Assembly: GCA_964496705.1 (NCBI GenBank) | Contig: CAZCBJ010000253.1 | Coordinates: 1 to 5,294, forward strand | Source of the DNA: CAZCBJ01 sp964496705 | GTDB lineage: Bacteria > Chloroflexota > Anaerolineae > Anaerolineales > Anaerolineaceae | Reading direction: 5' to 3' | DNA length: 5,294 bases | Shown: positions 1 to 5,294 of the stretch, in pieces | Position numbering within the stretch: the first letter of the stretch is position 1 | Layout of the letters: the number at the start of each line of letters is the position of its first letter | Notes under the pieces: model-generated | The model's database searches: none | What the model was told of the DNA's origin: nothing | Seen by the model: only the letters and a program-made list of their open reading frames with translations | Translations under genes and position numbers: made by a program

Positions 1-12
1 TTTTCGCCTTTC

Positions 13-20
13 AAAGGAGG
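13..20 (+). promoter_or_regulatory. Strong Shine-Dalgarno sequence for the 26-646 gene
   Basis: AAAGGAGG is a near-perfect match to the anti-Shine-Dalgarno sequence and lies 5 bases before the ATG at 26. It fixes the start of the first gene. It is the best ribosome binding site in the window, so this small secreted protein may be well translated. The promoter would lie upstream of the window and is not visible. Confidence 0.85.
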
Positions 21-25
21 GAAGG

Positions 26-646
26 ATGAATTCCTCGAAAATTCGGTTGACGATTGTAATTATCAGCGTCATTCTCGCCCTGAGCATGATCAGCACCACC
101 TGGCAAAATATTCAGGCGCAAAACACCGTGCCAACCGCTTCGCCGACCAAAGGCAAGGATAAGGATAAAGACAAAGACAAGAGCAGCCCCACCCCGGATA
201 TCAACGTGGAAAAAATTTGTTTTGCGGTCGGCCCACAAAAAGCTAACGGCGGCTCATTCAATAATCTGGCCGGCGTGGATGTGCCATTAAATTCCGCTTG
301 TGTGGACGGCGAAGTGTGCATATTCAAAGTGCCGGTGCATAAAGTGCCCCACCGCGAACAGCTTTATTTCCACGATAAGGTGCTGCAGGTCACCTTTTGG
401 GTGAAAGGTCAGCAGGTTTTCGATCCGCCGTGCGGGATTAACACGGTGTATTTCATCCTCAACAACTGGAAACGCGGTTACTATGACCAGAACCAGGAAA
501 AAGTGCAACTATTCTGGTACGATGCGGGCAAGGCATTATGGACCAAGATGCCAACCCAGCTGGACACCACGAAAGATAAGTGGGGGTGGCTGACCGCCCC
601 TGCCAATCAGTGGGGTTTCTTTGCCCTGGGCTTCCCGGCCAAATAA
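26..646 (+). CDS. Small secreted protein of unknown function with Lys-Asp repeat linker
   Basis: This 206-residue protein is predicted to be exported. Residues 1-31 form a signal peptide or N-terminal anchor: a charged start (MNSSKIR), a hydrophobic core at about 8-22, and a possible signal peptidase site after an AQA-type sequence near residue 31. A low-complexity linker follows at about 33-57, with PTASPT, a strict alternating Lys-Asp run at 44-52, and SSPTP. The rest, about 60-206, is a compact, probably beta-rich domain with four cysteines (65, 92, 98, 136) that could form two disulfides outside the membrane. Its end (LFWYDAGKALW, then WGFFALGF) resembles the closing strands of beta domains found in other exported bacterial proteins, in which a 'tyrosine-Asp-x-x-x-x-x-W ... 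F-ALG' pattern recurs. I recognise no named family and see no catalytic motif. The ATG at 26 is chosen for its strong ribosome binding site. A terminator-like hairpin follows the stop, so the gene may be transcribed alone. It could be a surface or matrix protein; function unknown. Confidence 0.85.
   Translation: MNSSKIRLTIVIISVILALSMISTTWQNIQAQNTVPTASPTKGKDKDKDKDKSSPTPDINVEKICFAVGPQKANGGSFNNLAGVDVPLNSACVDGEVCIFKVPVHKVPHREQLYFHDKVLQVTFWVKGQQVFDPPCGINTVYFILNNWKRGYYDQNQEKVQLFWYDAGKALWTKMPTQLDTTKDKWGWLTAPANQWGFFALGFPAK
155..181 (+). repeat. Short tandem repeat encoding alternating Lys-Asp
   Basis: The bases are two AAGGAT units followed by two AAAGAC units and a final AAG. They encode nine alternating Lys and Asp residues (44-52) in the linker of the 26-646 protein. 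The switch from GAT to GAC and from AAG to AAA halfway suggests an older repeat that has drifted, or selection on the amino acids. Such six-base repeats can change copy number by slippage while keeping frame. Confidence 0.7.
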
Positions 647-648
647 AC

Positions 649-2181
649 TTGAAAGCCGTCTTGAAAAGAGCTTTTACTGGATTGCCTGGTGAAAGCTCTT
701 TTTGTAAGCCTGTCATCGCCTGCTTGGTTGGCTGCGTTCTCACGCTCATCCTGGCTATTGCTTATATCTATCTGCTCCCTGATCACCTGATCAGCCAGAA
801 TTTCGGCGGGGATGGCGGTGATTTCCTGGCGGCCATCCTGACCCGGGGCACTCCACACCCCAGCGGTTACCCCACCTATGTCCTCCTGGGAAGGTTTTTT
901 GCGCAGCTGCCAATCTCAACGCCCTATTTCCGGGTGGGCTTGATCTCCGCGCTGGCTGGGGCGCTGGCGGTTGGATTATTATTCGCAACATCTCTCCGGG
1001 AATGGGGACGAAAAGGTTCTTCTGTGTTGGCTGGTTTGTTGGCTGGGGTGACGCTTGGCACCACCCCTTCGTTCTGGAGCCAGTCGGTCATTGTAGAAGT
1101 GCACGCTTTGCACGCCCTGATGGTCGGGCTTGCCTGTGGTTGGGCGCTGATGTTGATCGGCTGGCAACCCAAACGCCCTGTCTGGCTGTTGATCTTTTTC
1201 GCATTGATTTTCGGCATATCCATCGGTAACCATCTCACCATTCTGCTGCTTTCGCCTTTGCTTATCTATGCGCAAGTTTCGGCGCGCCGCAGCGGACTGC
1301 CTGGTCGTTGGATCGCTGTCCAGGCGCTGGCAGTTTGTCTCGGCACTTTGGTCTATCTCTACCTGCCGTTCAGCGCCCGCTCTTATCCACCGATCAACTG
1401 GGGCAACCCGCAGAATTTGGCTGGATTGTGGTGGCAGATCAGCGGTCAGCCTTATCAGGCATTATTGTTTGCGGTTCCGCCTGCCAGTCTGCTTGACCGC
1501 CTGGCCGCGCTGGCGAACCTGCTGGTGCGCCAGTTTGGTGTGCTGGGCGTGGCAGCAGGGGTATTCGGAGTCATGCTGGGCATGGTCACCCGCGCGATGC
1601 GCCGCGTCACCCTCTATGTGACCATCGTTTATGCCGTTTTCGCACTGGGCTACAACACTGCTGACGCCATTGCCTATCTACTGCCGGTCTGGATGGTTTT
1701 CGCTATTTGGAATGGGGCGGGATTCCTGTATTTCAGCAAATTCAGATGGCGCAACCTGCCCCTGGGATGGGCAATCAACCTCGCACTGGTCGCACTGCTG
1801 ATCGCTCGCATTCCTTCGACACTTAACGAAGTGGACGCGCGCCAGGATTACAGCGCGGTGAATTTCACCGCCAGTTATCTGGACGGCGCTCCGCCTGATG
1901 CTTTCTTGCTCACCCAGAGCGACGCCGACACTTTTCCGCTGTGGTACCACCACTTCGGTCTGCAAGAGCGGCCAGATTTGCGCGTGATCGTTCTTCCCTT
2001 GACCCAGTTCATTTGGTACCAACAAACGTTGGCACAGGTTTATCCTGATCTGACCTTGCCTCCGTTTGCCGAAAACAACACCGCCGACTGGGGGGAAAGC
2101 CTGGCCAGTCTCAACCCCAGCCGCCCGGTCTGCCGCAGCCAGCCGCTGGAATTCGGGGTTTCATGGAGCTGCGCAGAATAA
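649..2181 (+). CDS. DUF2723 (GT117-type, GT-C fold) membrane glycosyltransferase
   Basis: This is a polytopic membrane protein, about 510 residues from the TTG at 649. The N-terminal half carries the DUF2723 signature in order (numbered from TTG 649): TM1 at about 27-44; GGDGGDF at 53-59, matching the family's usual GDSGE/GDSGD loop with acidic residues of the kind used for catalysis in GT-C enzymes; HPSGYP at 70-75; an IVEVHALHAL segment, like the usual AEVYALN; a GNHLT segment at 193-197; PPINWGNP at 247-254; and WWQISGQPYQ at 261-270. About ten membrane segments are plausible. A soluble tail from about 390 includes the DADTFPLWY stretch typical of the family. GT-C enzymes transfer sugar from a lipid-linked donor to an acceptor outside the cytoplasmic membrane; donor and acceptor here are unknown. 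The start is uncertain: GTG 580 gives 533 residues but overlaps the upstream gene by 67 bases, TTG 649 and 661 follow its stop, and TTG 724 lies after the hairpin and just before TM1. None has a convincing ribosome binding site. Confidence 0.85.
   Translation: MKAVLKRAFTGLPGESSFCKPVIACLVGCVLTLILAIAYIYLLPDHLISQNFGGDGGDFLAAILTRGTPHPSGYPTYVLLGRFFAQLPISTPYFRVGLISALAGALAVGLLFATSLREWGRKGSSVLAGLLAGVTLGTTPSFWSQSVIVEVHALHALMVGLACGWALMLIGWQPKRPVWLLIFFALIFGISIGNHLTILLLSPLLIYAQVSARRSGLPGRWIAVQALAVCLGTLVYLYLPFSARSYPPINWGNPQNLAGLWWQISGQPYQALLFAVPPASLLDRLAALANLLVRQFGVLGVAAGVFGVMLGMVTRAMRRVTLYVTIVYAVFALGYNTADAIAYLLPVWMVFAIWNGAGFLYFSKFRWRNLPLGWAINLALVALLIARIPSTLNEVDARQDYSAVNFTASYLDGAPPDAFLLTQSDADTFPLWYHHFGLQERPDLRVIVLPLTQFIWYQQTLAQVYPDLTLPPFAENNTADWGESLASLNPSRPVCRSQPLEFGVSWSCAE
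663..703 (+). terminator. Rho-independent terminator-like hairpin after the 26-646 gene
   Basis: Bases 664-674 (AAAAGAGCTTT) are an exact inverted repeat of 692-702 (AAAGCTCTTTT). In RNA the stem can continue inward, with three G-U pairs among six more pairs, to a five-base loop at 681-685. The 3' arm ends in a run of five T at 699-703. The stem begins 17 bases after the TAA at 644-646, as expected for a terminator of the small secreted protein gene. The T run is short and partly inside the stem, so termination may be partial. The element also lies within the longer reading frames of the DUF2723 gene. It could therefore attenuate that gene, or show that translation starts later. Confidence 0.7.
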
Positions 2182-2197
2182 CTGCGGCGACCTGGTT

Positions 2198-4471
2198 TTA
2201 TCGACGACCAAAAATCGGAAAATAATAATCAAAGCTGAACGTTCGCGCGGACACCACGGCGCAGTAATCCGACAGCCCAACCGGATTCCCAGCGCGCAGG
2301 CGGTAATAATAAAGGGTTGCATATTCCAGTCCAGAATCGATATACCTGGTCGTCCCTGGCGGAGCAGAGCTAATTTGCACCCAACCGTCCAAGCCATCCA
2401 ACGAACGTTCTATGTAAGTCAGATCGTCCTGGTCATTCCAGGAAATCCTGATCGCATGCGCCGTATGCGGCGCAGCCACTACACCAGAAGGAACATTGGG
2501 CAATTGGTCGCAGGCAAACGTGCTGGCGCTGGCCGGAGTGCTAGCATCCCAGGTCTCAAAAGCGTTGAAAGGCTGCAGGCGGTAAAAACGGGTCGTGCCA
2601 CAATCCAGGCTGGCATCCGAATAACTCTGCGCATTGGCTGGCGCGGTGGCGATGCGTTCCCAATCTGTGCTGCCGTCGCTTGACCGCTCAACATAATATC
2701 CGCTCTCTGTGCTGAGTGTATCGCTCCAGGTCAGGCGGATGCGGATGCGTGACACCCCCACCGCAGATAATCCAGGCGGATCACAAGCATCGGTGCTGGC
2801 GAAAGCCGAATTTGAGCTGCCCCACACCTTACCGCCCGCCAGCGTCACCAGGCGATATCCGTAGCTCTGACCGCAGGTCAGGCTGTTATCCACATACGCA
2901 GTGGAATCCGCCGGGAGATCGGCTATTGAATCCCAGATGCTGCCGTCCGTTGTGCGTTCCAGGCGGTATCCGCTCTCGTTGAGCGCATCCACCCAGCTCA
3001 GGGACAGGCTGGTGCGCGAGCGGGGCATCACTTGCAAGCGTGTGGCAAAAGGCGGGGCATCCACGTTGACGCGTTGGTCGCCGATATCGGCAATGCCGTT
3101 CTGGTTGGTATCCACCACCGCGATCAGGCGTCGAAAGTCATCCGTCGGAAATGGAATGCGCTGAGTGATATGCAGCAACTCCCCGCAGCCGGGTGCTTGA
3201 TACACCTGCGAAGCCAAGCTTTGCGCCGCGAACGAATCGGGGAAGAACCACACCGCGGTGGGTGTGAAATTCATGTTCCCGGAATTAGAAATGGATAGCT
3301 TCGCCAGGAAACTATTCGCTTGCGCAGGATCAGGCTCGACCGTCAGATTACCCTCCACCTGCAATCCGGAATACAGCTCAATATTTTTGACATAGTTGAT
3401 CCACGCGCTGCCAACCGCGGTCAAAGGGTATCCCTCTTTGGCCGGGTCGTATAAAGTCCCACCAAATTTGTAGCGGTAATCGTTCAGGCTGTACCAGAAC
3501 CAGCGCTGCACCAGGCGGTTGTTGTCGGTGGGCAAGCCAGTGGCTGGATCCTGCGCATTCAGCATAAAGTCGAACGTTCCGGTCATAAAAGCGCCGGTGA
3601 GAGCGTCACTTACGTTGACGTAATTGGGTCCACCAGGTGGATCAATGGGCGGTAACAGGCTGCCGTATTCTGTGATCCACAGTGGCTTGTTGCGCTCCCC
3701 TTTTTGCTCCATCCAGGCGCGGAAATTGCGCACCCGATTCTGGAATAAGGCGACCGAATAAGTATCGGCGAAATTGGTGATCGGCACGGCGTCAGCATAG
3801 CTGCTCTCAAAACCGGACGGGATGCCAGCACCCCATTCACCCTTCTTTTCGTTCAGAATAAATGAATGTATCGTCCAATAATCGATCAGATCCGATGCCG
3901 CCTGCTGGCTGCCCGCCAGCGCAACCAGGCGATTCCAGGCGCGATCCAGATAGCGCAAACGGATGGGAGTGGGCTGGATGATCGCCCCAAAACCTAGCCG
4001 CGCGGTGGGATCGAGCTGCCGTATGCGGCTGGCGACGGAAAAATAACGCTCGGCATATACCTCCGGTAGCAACTCGTCTTGATCCTCATAAACCGCATCC
4101 GGTTCATTCCCCACGATCCAGTAGGAACCCGGGCGCGTGGGAACGTAATTTTCTACATAGATCAATGTACTGGCATACAGATCATCGCGCAAGCGCAGCA
4201 CATGCGAAAAAACAATTTTCTGCGGTAAAAATGCTGGACGCCAGTATTTCCAATTCAAGAATCCGCCAACCCTGAGTTGATCCAGGTTGTATCCTTCTGC
4301 ATTGTAAGGAGTGGTAATCGCAAACCGGCAAATCGGCTCCTGAGGGACGGTAGGCGTTGCGGTGGGCGCAGAGAGATTGCTGGCCTGGCCGACCTGATTG
4401 GTCAGTCCAAGGCTGAACAACAAACCTGATAATATAAAAATGACAAAACCTCGAAATACCGCCCTGTTCAT
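2198..4471 (-). CDS. Secreted clan GH-A-like glycosidase with three fibronectin type III domains
   Basis: This 757-residue exported protein is probably an extracellular or surface carbohydrate-active enzyme. A signal peptide spans about 1-30 (core IFILSGLLFSLGL, cleavage near VGQA), followed by a Thr/Pro linker (APTATPT). Residues 48-370 look like a TIM barrel of glycoside hydrolase clan GH-A. WIVGNEPD at 118-125 has the Asn-Glu-Pro acid/base motif (E123), DYWTIHSF at 197-204 carries the strand His, WITEYG at 265-270 holds the candidate nucleophile E268, and WFWYSLND at 324-331 fits strand 8. Both catalytic glutamates are present, so it may be active; substrate and GH family are not clear. 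A beta-rich spacer (about 370-470) ends in an EF-hand-like loop at 454-465. Three fibronectin type III domains fill about 473-746, and the protein ends in DYYFPIFGRR. The ATG at 4471 is chosen because AAAGAGGA precedes it and a signal peptide follows. An in-frame start at 4684 would run through the promoter region and lacks a signal peptide. The gene is convergent with the DUF2723 gene and divergent from its paralogue at 4623. Confidence 0.88.
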   Translation of the reverse strand: MNRAVFRGFVIFILSGLLFSLGLTNQVGQASNLSAPTATPTVPQEPICRFAITTPYNAEGYNLDQLRVGGFLNWKYWRPAFLPQKIVFSHVLRLRDDLYASTLIYVENYVPTRPGSYWIVGNEPDAVYEDQDELLPEVYAERYFSVASRIRQLDPTARLGFGAIIQPTPIRLRYLDRAWNRLVALAGSQQAASDLIDYWTIHSFILNEKKGEWGAGIPSGFESSYADAVPITNFADTYSVALFQNRVRNFRAWMEQKGERNKPLWITEYGSLLPPIDPPGGPNYVNVSDALTGAFMTGTFDFMLNAQDPATGLPTDNNRLVQRWFWYSLNDYRYKFGGTLYDPAKEGYPLTAVGSAWINYVKNIELYSGLQVEGNLTVEPDPAQANSFLAKLSISNSGNMNFTPTAVWFFPDSFAAQSLASQVYQAPGCGELLHITQRIPFPTDDFRRLIAVVDTNQNGIADIGDQRVNVDAPPFATRLQVMPRSRTSLSLSWVDALNESGYRLERTTDGSIWDSIADLPADSTAYVDNSLTCGQSYGYRLVTLAGGKVWGSSNSAFASTDACDPPGLSAVGVSRIRIRLTWSDTLSTESGYYVERSSDGSTDWERIATAPANAQSYSDASLDCGTTRFYRLQPFNAFETWDASTPASASTFACDQLPNVPSGVVAAPHTAHAIRISWNDQDDLTYIERSLDGLDGWVQISSAPPGTTRYIDSGLEYATLYYYRLRAGNPVGLSDYCAVVSARTFSFDYYFPIFGRR
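2234..3055 (-). repeat. Three tandem fibronectin type III domains (protein-level repeat)
   Basis: Residues about 473-562, 564-654 and 659-746 of the 2198-4471 product repeat one pattern. It consists of an 'SW.D' or 'TWSD' strand, then GY-LE-R or TYIER followed by DG and W, a T/S-x-Y-x-D turn, and a YYYRL-type strand. Domains 1 and 2 also share a cysteine pair (533/563 and 624/654), probably one disulfide each: LTCG and LDCG in the E-F region and a closing Cys at the domain end. In domain 3 the first Cys position reads LEYA, leaving Cys737 alone. Such domains usually act as spacers or bind polymers beside a catalytic domain. The copies have diverged too far to show as DNA repeats. Confidence 0.8.
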
Positions 4472-4477
4472 ACAAAA

Positions 4478-4485
4478 TCCTCTTT
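4478..4485 (-). promoter_or_regulatory. Ribosome binding site of the 2198-4471 gene
   Basis: Read on the minus strand this is AAAGAGGA, ending 6 bases before the ATG at 4471. It sets the start at a signal peptide rather than at the upstream in-frame ATG at 4684. Confidence 0.75.
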
Positions 4486-4508
4486 CCGTACAAAAAACGA
4501 TGCCAAAC

Positions 4509-4537
4509 TTGGAAGATAGAATAAAGTCTGATATTAT
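4509..4537 (+). promoter_or_regulatory. Candidate sigma70-type promoter for the 4623 gene
   Basis: TTGGAA at 4509-4514 and TATTAT at 4532-4537 are separated by exactly 17 bases, a good fit to -35 and -10 boxes. The predicted transcript would start near 4544 and have a leader of about 80 bases. The region is AT-rich compared with the flanking genes. This is a motif reading only. Confidence 0.45.
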
Positions 4538-4578
4538 CATACCATACGAATTCCCTTCACCAATTATCATATGTGATA
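4529..4578. promoter_or_regulatory. Operator-like repeats in the divergent intergenic region
   Basis: A nine-base direct repeat, ATTATCATA, occurs at 4533-4541 and 4563-4571, spaced 30 bases start to start, close to three helical turns. Each copy is also half of an inverted repeat: TGATA-T-TATCA at 4529-4539, and TATCA-TATG-TGATA at 4565-4578. The first covers the overlapping -10 boxes of both candidate promoters. The second covers or abuts the minus-strand -35. This arrangement would suit a dimeric regulator controlling both genes. AT-rich DNA yields such repeats by chance more often, so it is a candidate only. Confidence 0.4.
4536..4563 (-). promoter_or_regulatory. Candidate promoter for the 2198-4471 gene, with extended -10
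   Basis: On the minus strand, TTGGTG (4563-4558) is followed after 16 bases by TATGAT (4541-4536). A TGG just before the -10 box gives an extended -10 (TGn). Transcription would start near 4529, leaving a leader of about 58 bases. Its -10 box overlaps that of the plus-strand promoter by two bases, so the two promoters face each other over the same DNA. Confidence 0.45.
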
Positions 4579-4611
4579 TTTGAATTGTCTCGCATTGGCA
4601 CAAATTTTGGC

Positions 4612-4616
4612 GAAAG
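4612..4616 (+). promoter_or_regulatory. Weak ribosome binding site of the 4623 gene
   Basis: GAAAG lies 6 bases before the ATG at 4623. It is much weaker than the sites of the other two secreted-protein genes. An ATG at 4618 in another frame meets a stop (TGA, 4624-4626) after two codons, and that stop overlaps the real start as ATGA. This could be a tiny upstream reading frame or chance. Confidence 0.4.
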
Positions 4617-4622
4617 AATGGC

Positions 4623-5294
4623 ATGAAGTATTCCCACATCAGCCTGACTATCTTATTTTTCGTTCTTCTCGGCGCCCTGACCATCTGGCAGACGGGCAGT
4701 CAACTCGAAGCGCCTGCCACCGGTGAGCCCTGCCGCAGCGGCGGACAGGCTGATCTGATCCCGGCCGAGCCAAGCGAGATGGGTGGCTCAGAGAATACCC
4801 CGGCATTGATCAATAACCAGACAGCCCCCTCCCCCAGGAGCTTTTCCATGCGATCACGTCTCGGTTTCAGCATCTCCACCCCGGCATCAGCCGAGGAATG
4901 GGCGCGGCGGCTGGGGGCAGGTTGGTACCTGGATTGGCAGGTACTGCCGCGCAACCGCTCCCGTTTCCCTGAACACTGGCAAACTGTGCGTCTGGGGAAC
5001 AATTGTGTCTTTCCAGCCCCCGCCTACATCCGCTGGACTGCCCTGCACCATCCCGGAAAAGTGTGGATCATCGGCAATGAACCGGATGTCATCTGGCAAG
5101 ATTCGATCACGCCAATGGAATACGCGCTGCGGTACCACGAGCTTTACACATTGATCAAGAGTGTCGATCCAACGGCGCAGGTGGCGGTCGGCGGGGTGGC
5201 GCAGGGCACCCCGCTGCGCCTGGCTTACCTGGACCGCGTGCTGGAAACCTATCAGGCGCGCTACGGAACCCAACTTCCCACCGATTGGTGGACT
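4623..5294 (+). CDS. Secreted clan GH-A-like glycosidase, N-terminal part (cut by window end)
   Basis: The frame from the ATG at 4623 stays open for 224 codons to the last base, so the 3' end is missing. Residues 1-25 form a signal peptide or anchor (MKYSHIS, then TILFFVLLGAL). Residues about 28-75 are a Pro/Ser/Gly-rich linker with Cys37. From about 77 the protein matches the barrel of the 2198-4471 product. LGAGWYLDW (97-105) aligns with LRVGGFLNW, VWIIGNEPD (147-155) with YWIVGNEPD, VDPTAQ (181-186) with LDPTAR, and TPLRLAYLDR (196-205) with TPIRLRYLDR. The terminal DWWT aligns with DYWT just before the His of that paralogue. E153 is the likely acid/base residue; the nucleophile glutamate and any accessory domains lie beyond the window. 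It is transcribed away from its paralogue across a shared 151-base intergenic region, suggesting duplication and joint control. The substrate cannot be told. Confidence 0.85.
   Translation, partial: MKYSHISLTILFFVLLGALTIWQTGSQLEAPATGEPCRSGGQADLIPAEPSEMGGSENTPALINNQTAPSPRSFSMRSRLGFSISTPASAEEWARRLGAGWYLDWQVLPRNRSRFPEHWQTVRLGNNCVFPAPAYIRWTALHHPGKVWIIGNEPDVIWQDSITPMEYALRYHELYTLIKSVDPTAQVAVGGVAQGTPLRLAYLDRVLETYQARYGTQLPTDWWT

Noticed and set aside
778..793. Tandem CCTGATCA repeat, also near-palindromic
   Set aside because: Only two 8-base units inside the conserved start of the DUF2723 protein (PDHLIS); explained by coding sequence and likely chance.
2167..2192. CTGCGCAG and CTGCGG repeat near the convergent stops as a bidirectional terminator
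   Set aside because: The possible stem is short and imperfect and no T run follows on either strand.
2066..2683. Plus-strand reading frame of 205 codons
   Set aside because: It overlaps the end of the DUF2723 gene and runs antisense to the fibronectin domains. Its translation is rich in Arg, Pro and Ala with no domain pattern, as expected of a shadow frame in GC-rich coding DNA.
4472..4684. In-frame 71-residue upstream extension of the minus-strand glycosidase-like gene
   Set aside because: It crosses the AT-rich intergenic region and the start of the 4623 gene, has no export signal at its start, and would bury the signal peptide that follows the well-placed ribosome binding site at 4478-4485.
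4700..5273. Two minus-strand reading frames opposite the 4623 gene
   Set aside because: The plus strand here has a signal peptide and clear homology to the neighbouring barrel, so these are antisense shadows.
1..5294. tRNA, rRNA, CRISPR, insertion sequence or phage features
   Set aside because: No cloverleaf, spaced repeat array, terminal inverted repeats or transposase, integrase or phage motifs were seen. Apart from short gaps the window is filled with ordinary coding sequence.

Overview
The window looks like chromosomal DNA of moderately high GC from a bacterium. Three things suggest a Chloroflexota (Anaerolineae-like) origin: secreted proteins with Thr/Pro linkers right after the signal peptide, a DUF2723 membrane glycosyltransferase, and a modular glycosidase-like protein with fibronectin type III domains and an aromatic/Pro C-terminal tail. 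This placement is an inference from protein style; no rRNA or marker gene is present.

Layout. (1) 26-646 (+) encodes a small secreted protein with a signal peptide, a Thr/Pro and Lys-Asp repeat linker and a compact four-cysteine domain; it has a strong Shine-Dalgarno sequence. (2) A long terminator-like hairpin (663-703) lies directly after its stop codon. It overlaps the possible start region of the next gene, about 649-2181 (+), a polytopic DUF2723/GT117-type (GT-C) glycosyltransferase. (3) Convergent to this, after a 16-base gap, 2198-4471 (-) encodes a 757-residue secreted protein: a clan GH-A-like TIM barrel (GNEPD acid/base motif, WITEYG nucleophile motif), a beta-rich spacer with an EF-hand-like loop, three fibronectin type III domains and a short basic tail. 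(4) A 151-base AT-rich intergenic region (4472-4622) carries two candidate promoters facing opposite ways, with overlapping -10 boxes and repeated TTATCATA half-sites. (5) From 4623 (+) to the end of the window runs the start of a second secreted GH-A-like protein, clearly related to the one at 2198-4471. It is cut off after 224 codons.

Together this is an envelope and extracellular-carbohydrate region: two divergent paralogous glycosidase-like exoproteins that may be co-regulated, next to a membrane glycosyltransferase and a small exported protein. No RNA gene, insertion sequence, CRISPR array or phage element was seen. The least ordinary features are the shared, operator-like divergent promoter and the hairpin between the first two genes.
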